Below the pieces are notes generated by a model. That model was not told the DNA's origin and did not search any database. It saw only the letters and a program-made list of their open reading frames with translations. From Paralcaligenes sp. KSB-10 (GTDB lineage Bacteria; Pseudomonadota; Gammaproteobacteria; Burkholderiales; Burkholderiaceae_B), in the NCBI RefSeq assembly GCF_021266465.1, contig NZ_CP089848.1, positions 2,976,001-3,040,000 on the forward strand: DNA of 64,000 nucleotides. The letters run 5' to 3'. Every line of letters starts with the position of its first letter. Within the stretch, counting starts at the first letter, position 1. Of this stretch, positions 17,327 through 25,629 are shown in pieces. Position numbers and translations under genes: made by a program.

Positions 17327-18060
17327 ATGTCGCTTTAGTAACAGGAGGCGGGGATGGCATAGGCCGAGCGATCTCTCTAAAACTCGCTCAATCGGGCTTC
17401 AAAGTCGCTATCGCTGACATAGATCACAATCTTGGAACGGAAACTGTTCGTTTGATTCAGACTGCTGGAGGTGAGGCCGTCTTTATCAAGACAGATGTTT
17501 CGAATGGCGATGAAGTGTCGGCATGCGTTGATAAGGTGGAAAAGCAACTAGGACCTATCACTGCTTTTTCGAATAACGCAGGTATCGAAGGAGTGATCGC
17601 CCCTATCCACCATTATCCCGATGACATATTCGAGCGCCTGCTCCAGGTTAACGTCAAAGGTGTATTTCTAGGCCTGAAACATGTACTGGCCCGGATGATT
17701 TCACGAGGCCAAGGGGCTATTGTCAATACAGCGTCAACCTCATCTATTCGGGGCCGGGCGGGTTTAGCAGGCTATGTTGCCACAAAGCATGCTGTGCTAG
17801 GCTTGACGCGCGTCGCCGCGCTTGATGTAGCGGGAACGAAAATCAGGATCAATGCGGTTCTGCCCGGGCCAGTGGAAACCAGAATGATAAAAGCGTTGGA
17901 TGAGCAGGCCAAACATCTAGGTGGGATCAAGCGCGCTAACTCTGCAACATATGCAAGCCCAGATGATATTGCAAATGTCGTGGTCTTTCTTTTGTCCGAT
18001 CAGTCAGCTCACGTCAATGGTGCCGCTTGGGTTGTTGATGGCGGTGTAACCGCCTGCTAG
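17323..18060 (+). CDS. Short-chain dehydrogenase/reductase
   Basis: A 245-residue Rossmann-fold oxidoreductase. It has the cofactor motif VTGGGDGIGRAI, the NNAG motif near residue 84, a catalytic Ser in NTASTSSI near 138 and the YxxxK pair in GYVATKHAV near 152-156. An Asp after the second strand (ADIDHN) suggests NAD preference. The ATG overlaps the stop of the binding-protein gene, so translation is coupled. It probably oxidises a hydroxyl group on the compound handled by this operon. Confidence 0.9.
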   Translation: MNVALVTGGGDGIGRAISLKLAQSGFKVAIADIDHNLGTETVRLIQTAGGEAVFIKTDVSNGDEVSACVDKVEKQLGPITAFSNNAGIEGVIAPIHHYPDDIFERLLQVNVKGVFLGLKHVLARMISRGQGAIVNTASTSSIRGRAGLAGYVATKHAVLGLTRVAALDVAGTKIRINAVLPGPVETRMIKALDEQAKHLGGIKRANSATYASPDDIANVVVFLLSDQSAHVNGAAWVVDGGVTAC

Positions 18061-18116
18061 CTCTGCCTCGGGCACGCATCTAAAACCTTCAGTAGAAAGT
18101 CATAGGTAAACGAAAT

Positions 18117-18968
18117 ATGAAATTATGTCGATTCGGCAACACGGGCATGGAAAAGCCTGGGCTTATTGATGCCAATGGGCAATTGCGTGATCTATCTTCA
18201 GTTATCCAAGTTATTGAACCCGCAACTCTTTCGCCACAGAGATTATCCAAGCTTGCTTCAGCAGATCCGTCAGGACTACCCCTAGTGCCGGGGAATCCAC
18301 GCTTCGGCGTTCCTTTTGAAGGGACATCAAAAATTGTTTGTATTGGTCTAAATTATTCAGACCATGCTCGAGAAGCCGGACTGTCCGTTCCATCCGAGCC
18401 AATTATCTTCTTGAAATCCACAACGGCGCTAAATGGCCCCAACGACGATGTCATCAAGCCACGCCATTCCGAACGTTTGGACTGGGAGGTGGAACTGGGT
18501 GTTGTTATAGGCAGCAAAGCGCAATACGTGTCCAAGAAGCAAGCGCCTGATTTCATTGCAGGATATTGTGTCGTAAATGATGTATCCGAGCGCGGCTTTC
18601 AAATGCAATCTTCACAATGGGACAAAGGCAAAAGCTGTGATACTTTTGCTCCGATTGGGCCTTGGCTGGTTACACCAGATGAATTACCCAATCCGCATAA
18701 TCTGGACATGTGGCTCGATGTTAATGGCCTGAACATGCAGCGCGGCAACACCAATACCATGATTTTCGACATCCCGACATTAATTTCCTATTGCAGCCAG
18801 TACATGACCTTGCTTCCAGGCGATGTCATCGCCACTGGAACTCCACCAGGAGTCGGTATGGGGAAAATACCCAATCCCATCTGGCTGCAAGCCGGTGACA
18901 CAGTGACTCTAGGCATCGCGAGTCTGGGCCAGCAATCCCAACGGATTACTCAATGGAAACAAAGGTGA
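18117..18968 (+). CDS. Fumarylacetoacetate hydrolase-family protein
   Basis: A 283-residue protein with the FAH C-terminal domain. The metal-binding Glu pair is in LDWEVELGVVIG near residue 120, with NDVSERGFQ and KSCDTFAPIGPW following, and GDVIATGTPPGVGMG near 235. Relatives cleave or hydrate beta-diketo and 2-oxo acids (acylpyruvases, hydratases, oxaloacetate decarboxylases). It is the last intact gene of the 13900-18968 operon and likely performs a late C-C cleavage or hydration step. Confidence 0.9.
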   Translation: MKLCRFGNTGMEKPGLIDANGQLRDLSSVIQVIEPATLSPQRLSKLASADPSGLPLVPGNPRFGVPFEGTSKIVCIGLNYSDHAREAGLSVPSEPIIFLKSTTALNGPNDDVIKPRHSERLDWEVELGVVIGSKAQYVSKKQAPDFIAGYCVVNDVSERGFQMQSSQWDKGKSCDTFAPIGPWLVTPDELPNPHNLDMWLDVNGLNMQRGNTNTMIFDIPTLISYCSQYMTLLPGDVIATGTPPGVGMGKIPNPIWLQAGDTVTLGIASLGQQSQRITQWKQR

Positions 18969-19085
18969 CCACGCTTTCATAAACCCTGGTTCCAGCAGAT
19001 AAATAGAAGCCTGGGTATCTCCGCACCGAGTTTGAGAAAGTAAATCCTTGAGTATCTGGAAGGAAACGGAATAGTAGATACGATT

Positions 19086-19316
19086 TTGGCAATGCAAAAC
19101 CTCAGGAAGGAATTCCGCGGTTTCATCGCTGTTGACAATGTCAGCCTTCAAGTCATCCGCGGCCACATCCATGCACTCATCGGCGGTCTGGGTACTTTCA
19201 CCGGCCCCGTGTTGAGAGCCATCATTATCGGATTGATCTTCGTAATCTGCGTCACGGCTTTTCGCCGTGGCGTCGGCGGCGAACTGCTAAACGCTTGCCA
19301 GAAAAAAGCATCGTGA
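19086..19316 (+). pseudogene. livG-livM deletion fusion (ABC importer relic)
   Basis: A 76-codon frame that joins two unrelated pieces in phase. Residues 1-33 (LRKEFRGFIAVDNVSLQVIRGHIHALIG) are the start of a LivG ATPase, stopping exactly at its Walker A motif. The rest (GLGTFTGPVLRAIIIGLIFVICVTAFRRGVGGEL) is the end of a LivM permease. The join is at a Gly-Gly, where both genes encode glycine, as expected for a deletion at a short shared sequence. It follows the operon containing an orphan Liv-type binding protein, so it probably marks loss of that protein's transporter genes. Confidence 0.75.
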
Positions 19317-19370
19317 GATCAAATTAGAAATTGATGCCTTGCTGTTTTGAAGGCCCAACATATAATCGGC

Positions 19371-20099
19371 TCACACAGCCAGCCATTCCGCAAGAACCTG
19401 TGGGCTGGCGCCCAGTGCTTCAGGCGAGCCCTCGAACACGATGCGGCCATGTCCCATGACGCACACCCGGCTCGATACCTTCAAGGCGATCGCCAGTTTC
19501 TGTTCGACAAGGATGACGGCTACGCCCTGGCGGTGGATGTCGGCAATGGCCTCACCGACGGCGGCGACGATCTTCGGCGCCAGCCCCTCGGTGGGTTCAT
19601 CGATCAACATCAGCAAAGGGTTGCCCAGTAACGCCCGGCAGATTGTCAGCATCTGCTGCTCGCCACCCGAAAGGCTGGCGCCTTTGGTATTGCGGCGCTC
19701 TTTGAGGCGCGGGAAATAATCGAACATTTGCTCGATTGTCCAGACCGACGCGCCGTTAACGGCCGGCTGCATGCCCATGCGCAGATTCTCCTCGACGGTC
19801 AGGTTCGCGAAAATCTCTCGCTCCTCGGGTACGTAGCCGATGCCATGGCGGCAAATTGAGTACGGGCGCAGGCCCGCGAGTTCGTGCTGGCGTAGCCGAA
19901 TCGATCCATCTGTCGGAGGCACCAACCCCATGATTGCCTTTAATGTGGTGGATCGGCCTGAGCCATTGCGCCCCAACAGGCTGATTACTTCATTTGATGA
20001 AACATGGAAACTGACTCCATGAAGAATATGGCTCCTTCCATAATGAGCGTGCAACTCCTGCACGGATAACAAGGGCGGGGATTTGGCATCGGCCATCAT
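19371..20099 (-). CDS. livF: Liv-type ABC importer ATPase LivF, with Arg in Walker A
   Basis: A 242-residue ATPase of the branched-chain amino-acid/amide importer class. The signature LSGGEQQML and Walker B LMLIDEPTEGL are normal. The Walker A at residues 43-50 reads GRNGSGRS, with Arg replacing the invariant Lys. The codon is CGA, so a sequencing error would need more than one base change to restore Lys. The partner LivG has the matching defect in its signature motif. It is last in the operon BKACE-SBP-LivH-LivM-LivG-LivF and overlaps LivG by four bases. Confidence 0.92.
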   Translation of the reverse strand: MMADAKSPPLLSVQELHAHYGRSHILHGVSFHVSSNEVISLLGRNGSGRSTTLKAIMGLVPPTDGSIRLRQHELAGLRPYSICRHGIGYVPEEREIFANLTVEENLRMGMQPAVNGASVWTIEQMFDYFPRLKERRNTKGASLSGGEQQMLTICRALLGNPLLMLIDEPTEGLAPKIVAAVGEAIADIHRQGVAVILVEQKLAIALKVSSRVCVMGHGRIVFEGSPEALGASPQVLAEWLAV

Positions 20100-20854
20100 T
20101 GCTCGATCTCCTCCCCAAGGTAAGCCTCTTTCACAGCCTTGTTGTGTCGGATCTCATCGGGGTTTCCAGTCGCGATAATGCAACCATAGACCAGGACGCT
20201 TATTCGGTCGCTCAAGGCAAACACCACATTCATGTCGTGTTCGACAATCAGAAGGGTGCGCCCTTGCGTTACCTCGCGTATCAACGCCAGTGTGTAGTCG
20301 GTTTCCTCATTGGACATGCCGGCCATTGGCTCATCGAGCATGATCACCTTTGGGTCCGAGGCCAGGGTCATGGCTATTTCCAGCGAACGCTGCTCGGAGT
20401 ACGACAGCTCACCGGCGAGCGTACCGGCTCGCGCTTGCAGGCGGACTTGCTCGAGCAATTGCTCCACTTGGGCCGTGATCCGTCGATGAGTCTGGATCAG
20501 CGTCCAGAAAACATACTGCAGCCCGTACGGGCGCATTGCCGCCAGGCGCAAGTTCTCGAACACGGTCAAACCCGGAAAGACATTGGTGATCTGAAATGAC
20601 CGGGCCAAACCCAGGCGATTGACCTGCTCGGGGGGCAAGCCCTGTATCGGCCGACCGTCGAGGTCGATCTCGCCGCGTGTAGGGGCGACCCGGCCCGAGA
20701 TCAGATGAAACAAGGTCGATTTGCCTGCTCCATTCGGCCCGATCAGGGCGTGTCGCTCGCCCCGGACAATATCCAGATCGACGCCGCGGATAATCTGGGC
20801 CTGCCCAAATGACTTATGCACGCCGCGCAGAGAAAGAATGGGTGACTCGTTCAT
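20096..20854 (-). CDS. livG: Liv-type ABC importer ATPase LivG
   Basis: A 252-residue ATPase. Walker A GPNGAGKS at residues 39-46 is canonical and Walker B VIMLDEPMAGM is intact. The signature reads LSYSEQR (residues 150-156), with Ser where the family has Gly. In ABC dimers each ATP site combines the Walker A of one subunit with the signature of the other, so this change affects the same site as the LivF Arg. It overlaps LivF and LivM by four bases each, so the subunits are translationally coupled. Confidence 0.93.
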   Translation of the reverse strand: MNESPILSLRGVHKSFGQAQIIRGVDLDIVRGERHALIGPNGAGKSTLFHLISGRVAPTRGEIDLDGRPIQGLPPEQVNRLGLARSFQITNVFPGLTVFENLRLAAMRPYGLQYVFWTLIQTHRRITAQVEQLLEQVRLQARAGTLAGELSYSEQRSLEIAMTLASDPKVIMLDEPMAGMSNEETDYTLALIREVTQGRTLLIVEHDMNVVFALSDRISVLVYGCIIATGNPDEIRHNKAVKEAYLGEEIEQ

Positions 20855-22140
20855 GGCTGCCCTCCTTTTGGAGCTACGCTATCAAAGGCAAGAGGCGCCT
20901 GGACACATTCTCCATTCTCGACGACAAAAATCCAGCGGGAATGCGCCAAGCGCAGCACCGCTACGCCAGCGATCAAGGCCAGGACGGGTAGCGCCCAGGT
21001 GAGCACGGCGGTGGGATCCCATTGAGCCCCGAACAAGGCAATGGGCGGCCAGCCTTTCCCATTGAGGACGGCCAGCGACCGATAGTCCTGGGAGAAAAAG
21101 CGCTGCAACAGCTCCACCAAATACACCGTGCCAGCCGTCAACAGCAGCGAGGCGACGGCATATAACGCCATGGATGGCGCCAACCGCGTGAATCCCTGCC
21201 GCCGGCCGCTGGCGGCGACTGATTGCACGAGTCCGGCGATGCCCCGTGGCATGAAAAGCATTACCACCACAAAAAGCAGGCCCTTGTACAGCAGCCAGGA
21301 ATGCGTCATGTCCGAGACCAGGTAACCGAAAAAAGTCATGAGTGCGGCCCCAAGGACTGGCCCCAGAAAAATGGTGACTCCGCCGATGAAGCTGTTCAAT
21401 AGCACCTCGGCCGAGCCTTGCAAATCGAAGATTACATAATTGGCGGCTTCCATGTTCAATGCCTGCAAGCTGCCCGCGATACCCGAGAACATCGCCGAGA
21501 TGGCAAACACCAGCACACTGACCCGATGAACGTTGTAGCCCAGAAAGGACAGGCGGCGCGCGTTTTCGCGCAGACCCAGAGTCAGCCGTCCCAGAGGGGT
21601 CAGCGTAAACAGGTAAAGCAGTCCGAGCGAGACCAGCACCCATATCAAGGTCAGGTAGTAGACCTCGGTGTTCGAGCCGAAGCTCAGGCCAAAGGCTGGC
21701 ATGCGCATCGAGGAAACGCCGGCCTCTCCGCCGAACCAGCCCTTGAGGTGCGGCGCCAGGGCATACAGCAGTTCGGCCAGCGCCAGCGTGATCATCGCGA
21801 AATAAACGCCGCTTCTTTTCGTGGCGAACCAGCCGGCAAGCAGGCCCACCACAAGCCCCATGGCCGCTCCGACCAGAGGCAAGAACGGTGTGGGAAGAAG
21901 CCCGGCGCCGTTGAATGCGTTCATGGCGTGCACAGTGGCGAATGCACCGACCCCGAAATAGGCGGCATGCCCGAAAGACAACATGCCGCCTTGCCCGCAC
22001 AGCAGACTGAACGCGCAGGCAAACAGGCTCGCAATAAGCATCTGGATCGCGGCGTTGACCAGCGACTGGCTCAACAAGACAGGCACCAGAACCAGCCCGA
22101 AAATGGCCGCCAGCAACAGAAAACGACGTGTCTTCACCAT
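20851..22140 (-). CDS. livM: Liv-type ABC importer permease LivM with C-terminal extension
   Basis: A 429-residue inner-membrane protein. The first 310 residues are a standard LivM with about eight to nine hydrophobic segments and the GGQGGMLSFGHAAYFGVGAF-like motif near residue 50 (here LCGQGGMLSFGHAAYFGVGA). The last roughly 110 residues are unusual: two more hydrophobic stretches (ALYAVASLLLTAGTVYLVELL and VLTWALPVLALIAGVAVLRL) separated by a soluble loop. The start follows the LivH stop with no gap. The transported substrate is likely the acid handled by the BKACE encoded upstream. Confidence 0.92.
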   Translation of the reverse strand: MVKTRRFLLLAAIFGLVLVPVLLSQSLVNAAIQMLIASLFACAFSLLCGQGGMLSFGHAAYFGVGAFATVHAMNAFNGAGLLPTPFLPLVGAAMGLVVGLLAGWFATKRSGVYFAMITLALAELLYALAPHLKGWFGGEAGVSSMRMPAFGLSFGSNTEVYYLTLIWVLVSLGLLYLFTLTPLGRLTLGLRENARRLSFLGYNVHRVSVLVFAISAMFSGIAGSLQALNMEAANYVIFDLQGSAEVLLNSFIGGVTIFLGPVLGAALMTFFGYLVSDMTHSWLLYKGLLFVVVMLFMPRGIAGLVQSVAASGRRQGFTRLAPSMALYAVASLLLTAGTVYLVELLQRFFSQDYRSLAVLNGKGWPPIALFGAQWDPTAVLTWALPVLALIAGVAVLRLAHSRWIFVVENGECVQAPLAFDSVAPKGGQP

Positions 22141-23082
22141 TTACTCCTTCTCGCCCATCAGCCCGGAGGGGCGCACCAGCAGGATCAACAGCATGAGCGC
22201 ATAAGGGATGGTGGCCGACAGGCCGGACAGTTTCAGGGTGAAGAGTCCGCCCATGCGTTGTGCCCAGTCGCCCGCGCCGAACCAGGTGAAAAGATCGGCA
22301 AGGCTGTAGTCGACTCCCACGCTGAAAGCGGTCAACAGTCCGATAAGCAAGGAGGCCAGCATCGCGCCCTCGAGCGATCCGAGCCCCCCGACCACAACCA
22401 CGACAAACACCAGGACGCCCAGTTCGATCGCCATATTCGGATTGGTCGTATAAAAAGCTCCCGCCACAGCACCTGCCAGCCCGGCCAGGGCCGCGCCCAC
22501 CCCGAAGACAGCCATGAATACTCGAGGTACGTTATGGCCCAGAGCCTCGGCCATGGCCGGCTTGTAGATGGCCGAACGTACGATGATGCCAACCCGTGTG
22601 CGGGTGAGCAGCAGATAGATCACGCCAAACATCAGCAGTGCGACGCCCCCCATAAGCAAGCGGTAGACGGGGTATGCCAAAGGGCCGATGTGAAACGCGG
22701 AAAACGAAAGCATGGCCGGAACGTGATAATTGACGGGGTAGTTGCCAAAGAAAAGCTTCACCAGTTCCGCGATGATGAACGACAGCCCAAAAGTCAGCAA
22801 CAGTTCGTGGGCATGGCCGTACTTGTGTACCCGACGCAGGAAGTATCGTTCCACGACCACCCCGACCAAACCGACAAGCACGGTCGCGCAGGCAATGGCG
22901 GGCCAAAACCCGATATAGGGGCCCAGCAGGTAGGCAAAGTACGCCCCCAGCATGTAGAACGAGGCGTGGGCGAAGTTCAACACACCCATCATGCCGAAAA
23001 TCAACGTCAGCCCCGCGGACACCATGAAAAGCAGCAGCCCATAGATCAGTCCGTTCAACAACGATACAAGAAAATAATCCAT
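22141..23082 (-). CDS. livH: Liv-type ABC importer permease LivH
   Basis: A 313-residue permease with about eight membrane segments. The conserved block GMMGVLNFAHASFYMLGAYFAYLL is at residues 31-54 and GGLGSLEGAMLASLLIGLL near 230-250. The stop TAA is immediately followed by the LivM ATG. It lies downstream of the binding protein gene, from which it is separated by a strong stem-loop at 23102-23133. Confidence 0.93.
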   Translation of the reverse strand: MDYFLVSLLNGLIYGLLLFMVSAGLTLIFGMMGVLNFAHASFYMLGAYFAYLLGPYIGFWPAIACATVLVGLVGVVVERYFLRRVHKYGHAHELLLTFGLSFIIAELVKLFFGNYPVNYHVPAMLSFSAFHIGPLAYPVYRLLMGGVALLMFGVIYLLLTRTRVGIIVRSAIYKPAMAEALGHNVPRVFMAVFGVGAALAGLAGAVAGAFYTTNPNMAIELGVLVFVVVVVGGLGSLEGAMLASLLIGLLTAFSVGVDYSLADLFTWFGAGDWAQRMGGLFTLKLSGLSATIPYALMLLILLVRPSGLMGEKE

Positions 23083-23101
23083 GATGACCTTTGAACGCTA
23101 A

Positions 23102-23133
23102 GCCATCATCCGGGCTCGACCCTGGATGATGGC
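23102..23133 (-). promoter_or_regulatory. Intercistronic stem-loop between binding protein and livH
   Basis: Perfect 10-base arms GCCATCATCC (23102-23111) and GGATGATGGC (23124-23133) around a 12-base loop, followed by the 14-base palindrome CATTCTGCAGAATG at 23133-23146. There is no T-run, so a full terminator is unlikely. Such hairpins between a binding-protein gene and its permease genes commonly stabilise or attenuate the mRNA so that the receptor is made in excess. Confidence 0.6.
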
Positions 23134-23172
23134 ATTCTGCAGAATGGGAAAGGAACGCGAAACCGGAGGCGC

Positions 23173-24420
23173 CTAGCTGGGGCGTTTCATTTTGCAGGTT
23201 TTCTGTGCCGGAGTCGCCGCCTCGTCGGCCGTCAGCAGCTTGACGGGTCTAAACCCCATGTCGGTTCCGTCCACCTTGAATTTCGCGTCTTTGGATACTA
23301 CGGAAACGACCAATGGCAACAAGACTTGGTGATCCGCCGCGCGCATACTCCACTCACCCATGGGAGTCTCTACCTTGGTTTGCTCTATCGCCAGGGCCAG
23401 TTTGTTGACGTTCAACTTTCCGTTCTCGGGCTTGACCTGCTTCAAGGCGGCGCCGACCATCTTCACCGCGAAAACGGTTTGAGGTTCCACAAACACGGGA
23501 TAATGACCTACCTTGGCCTTGAATGCCTCGGAGAACGCCTCGCTTTTCTTGCCGCCCGCCTCGGCATCAAAGGGATGGACCACGTACGCTCCCAGGGCGA
23601 CGCTGCCCGCATTGGCCAGATTGCCTGGCTGATCCATGTACGTGGTGGCAAAACGTACTTTAAGCCCTCCGGACCTGGCGGCTTTCATCAGAAGCAGAAG
23701 ATCATTGGACCAGTTTCCGGTAATGACGGTATCAGGATGCGTGGCAGCGATCTTGGCGACATAGGGCGAGAAATCCTGGATCTTGTTGACATCATGCAAG
23801 GTCTTGCCTACGACCTCGTAGCCGCCATTAGCCGCGTTGTCTTCGATAGCCTGCTGCACGTCCGCCCCCCAGGAATAGTTCTGGTTTATGGAATAAACGC
23901 GCGTACCCAGTACATTGGCCGCCTTCATGGCAGCCACCAGAGCCTTGATCTTGACTTGTGCATTGCTGATGAACCGGAACGAGTGAAAATGGCACTTGGC
24001 GCCGGTCAAATCCATGGCCTCGGCACCCACATTCACGAACAGCAGCTCTTTGCCGGGATTACGGATATCGTACTTTCGAATGTCTTCGCTCAGCTGGCCG
24101 GCAATCGCCGAAGAAGCCCCTTGAATCACCAACTGCGCACCGTCCGCTATTGCTGTTTTGAGCTTGTCGGCAGCGCCGCTGGGCGTACCCTGATTATCGT
24201 ACTCGAGCAGCTTGATCGGTTCGCCGTTCCACCCGCCTTCAGCGTTGAGCCTGTCGACTTCATAACGAGCGGCATCGCGATACGTGTTCCCCGTGGATGC
24301 TTGCGGACCCGACAAGGTCTCGATGAGAGCTATTTTCACCGGCGCGGCGCAGGCCATGCCACCGAGCGACGACAAGGCTGCGGAAAGAATCAACGGACGA
24401 ATAATGTGGCTAGAAATCAT
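23173..24420 (-). CDS. Liv-type periplasmic solute-binding protein
   Basis: A 415-residue receptor with a signal peptide (MISSHIIRPLILSAALSSLGGMACA, cleavage after ACA). The mature start APVKIALIETLSGPQASTGNTYRDAARYEVDRLNAEGG is typical of family 4 receptors. It is about 40 residues longer than LivK. It is first of the transporter genes in the operon and lies about 90 bases downstream of BKACE. Related receptors bind amino acids, amides, urea or aromatic and aliphatic acids; the ligand here is not determinable. Confidence 0.92.
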   Translation of the reverse strand: MISSHIIRPLILSAALSSLGGMACAAPVKIALIETLSGPQASTGNTYRDAARYEVDRLNAEGGWNGEPIKLLEYDNQGTPSGAADKLKTAIADGAQLVIQGASSAIAGQLSEDIRKYDIRNPGKELLFVNVGAEAMDLTGAKCHFHSFRFISNAQVKIKALVAAMKAANVLGTRVYSINQNYSWGADVQQAIEDNAANGGYEVVGKTLHDVNKIQDFSPYVAKIAATHPDTVITGNWSNDLLLLMKAARSGGLKVRFATTYMDQPGNLANAGSVALGAYVVHPFDAEAGGKKSEAFSEAFKAKVGHYPVFVEPQTVFAVKMVGAALKQVKPENGKLNVNKLALAIEQTKVETPMGEWSMRAADHQVLLPLVVSVVSKDAKFKVDGTDMGFRPVKLLTADEAATPAQKTCKMKRPS

Positions 24421-24510
24421 GTTTGTCTCCTGAGTTGTACGGATTTGAAATGGCTACAGCGTCATACCCCCTGATGCTTCACATCCTGCTGCACAGATCT
24501 GGCAACGGTG

Positions 24511-25449
24511 TCAAAACTCGACCGAGTCTGCGCCTTTCAGGCCCAACATTTTCCGGGCATCGGCAGGTGTTGCGATTTCAAATGAAAGCTCTTCGAGGAT
24601 GCGTCGAATTTTTCGAACCTGTTGAGCATTCGTTTCAGCCTTGACACCCCTTGAAAGAAAGATGCTGTCCTCCAGGCCAACCCGAACATTTCCGCCCATG
24701 ATGGCGCCCATCGTCACGAGCGGCATTTGATGCCGCCCCGCGCCAAGGATGGAAAAGAGGTAGTTTTCCCGCCCGAAAAGACGATCGGCTGTCGACCGCA
24801 TCACTGTCATATTCTCTGGATCGGCCCCGAGTCCGCCAAGAATGCCGAAGACCGACTGGATGAAAAATGGCGGCTTGATAAGGCCCTGGTCCACGAAATG
24901 CGCCAGATTGTAAAGATGGCCGAGGTCGTAGCATTCGAACTCGAAGCGTGTGCCGTGCGCGCCCAGCTCAAGCAGGATTTTCTTGATGTCCTTGAAGGTA
25001 TTACGGAAAATTGTGTCTTCCGTCCCTTCGATAAAGCTTTTTTCCCAGTCGTGGCGCCATGACGAAATTTTCGCCGCGATCGGATGGATGGAGAAGTTCA
25101 TCGAACCCATGTTCAGCGAGCACATCTCTGGCTTGGCCAATCTGGGATAGGCCAGACGCTCGGCCAATGTCATGCGTGTGCTGCCGCCCGTCGTTATATT
25201 GATGACCGCATCGGTCGCTGCCGCGATGAGGGGAACAAATTCCCCGAACACTTCGGGCGCAGGGGTCGGCCGGCCATCCAAAGGATTCCGGGCATGCAAA
25301 TGGAGAATGGCTGCGCCCGCTTCCGCCGCCTCTATGGATTGCGTCGCAATCTGCGCGGGCGTCAATGGCAGGAATTCAGACATCGATGGCGTATGCGTTG
25401 CGCCGGTGATGGCGCAAGAAATAATGACTTTGCGATTGGGACCGCTCAT
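24511..25449 (-). CDS. Beta-keto acid cleavage enzyme (BKACE, DUF849)
   Basis: A 312-residue Zn-dependent TIM-barrel enzyme. BKACE proteins condense a beta-keto acid with acetyl-CoA and split it to acetoacetate and a new acyl-CoA. Visible are VIISCAITGATHTPSMSEFLPLTP at the N terminus, the metal-binding AAILHLHARNPLDGRPTP near residue 45, SLNMGSMNF and the FEFECYDLGHLYNLAHF block near residue 175. I start at MSGPNRK because GGAGG precedes it; the upstream extension is not family-like. It heads the Liv-transporter operon and is divergent from an AraC gene. Confidence 0.92.
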   Translation of the reverse strand: MSGPNRKVIISCAITGATHTPSMSEFLPLTPAQIATQSIEAAEAGAAILHLHARNPLDGRPTPAPEVFGEFVPLIAAATDAVINITTGGSTRMTLAERLAYPRLAKPEMCSLNMGSMNFSIHPIAAKISSWRHDWEKSFIEGTEDTIFRNTFKDIKKILLELGAHGTRFEFECYDLGHLYNLAHFVDQGLIKPPFFIQSVFGILGGLGADPENMTVMRSTADRLFGRENYLFSILGAGRHQMPLVTMGAIMGGNVRVGLEDSIFLSRGVKAETNAQQVRKIRRILEELSFEIATPADARKMLGLKGADSVEF

Positions 25450-25559
25450 GCGTGTATTCCTCCACGGTGTTGCATTGGCGCTGCGTGTTGCGCTGACCGT
25501 GGCGAGTTTGGCGCGCGGTCCGCTGTTCAGCTTGCCTCTTGTGATATTGATATTAGTGA

Positions 25560-25587
25560 AATATGATGGCACCCGAAAGGTCATATT
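25560..25587. promoter_or_regulatory. Inverted repeat in BKACE/AraC intergenic region
   Basis: AATATGA (25560-25566) and TCATATT (25581-25587) form perfect 7-base arms 14 bases apart, about 43 bases upstream of the AraC start and 110 upstream of BKACE. It is a candidate operator or promoter element. AraC proteins often use direct rather than inverted half-sites, so confidence is low. Confidence 0.35.
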
Positions 25588-25629
25588 CGGACAGTTGAAT
25601 GTTGTTATGGGACAATCCGGGGAGAAGCA

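Noticed and set aside
21418-23094. A 558-codon open frame on the plus strand
   Set aside because: It lies wholly antisense to livM and livH, has a low-complexity Gln/His/Arg-rich composition and no domain, and is a shadow of GC-rich codon use in the real genes.
23326-24474. A 382-codon plus-strand frame
   Set aside because: Antisense to the clear receptor gene 23173-24420; no recognisable motif.
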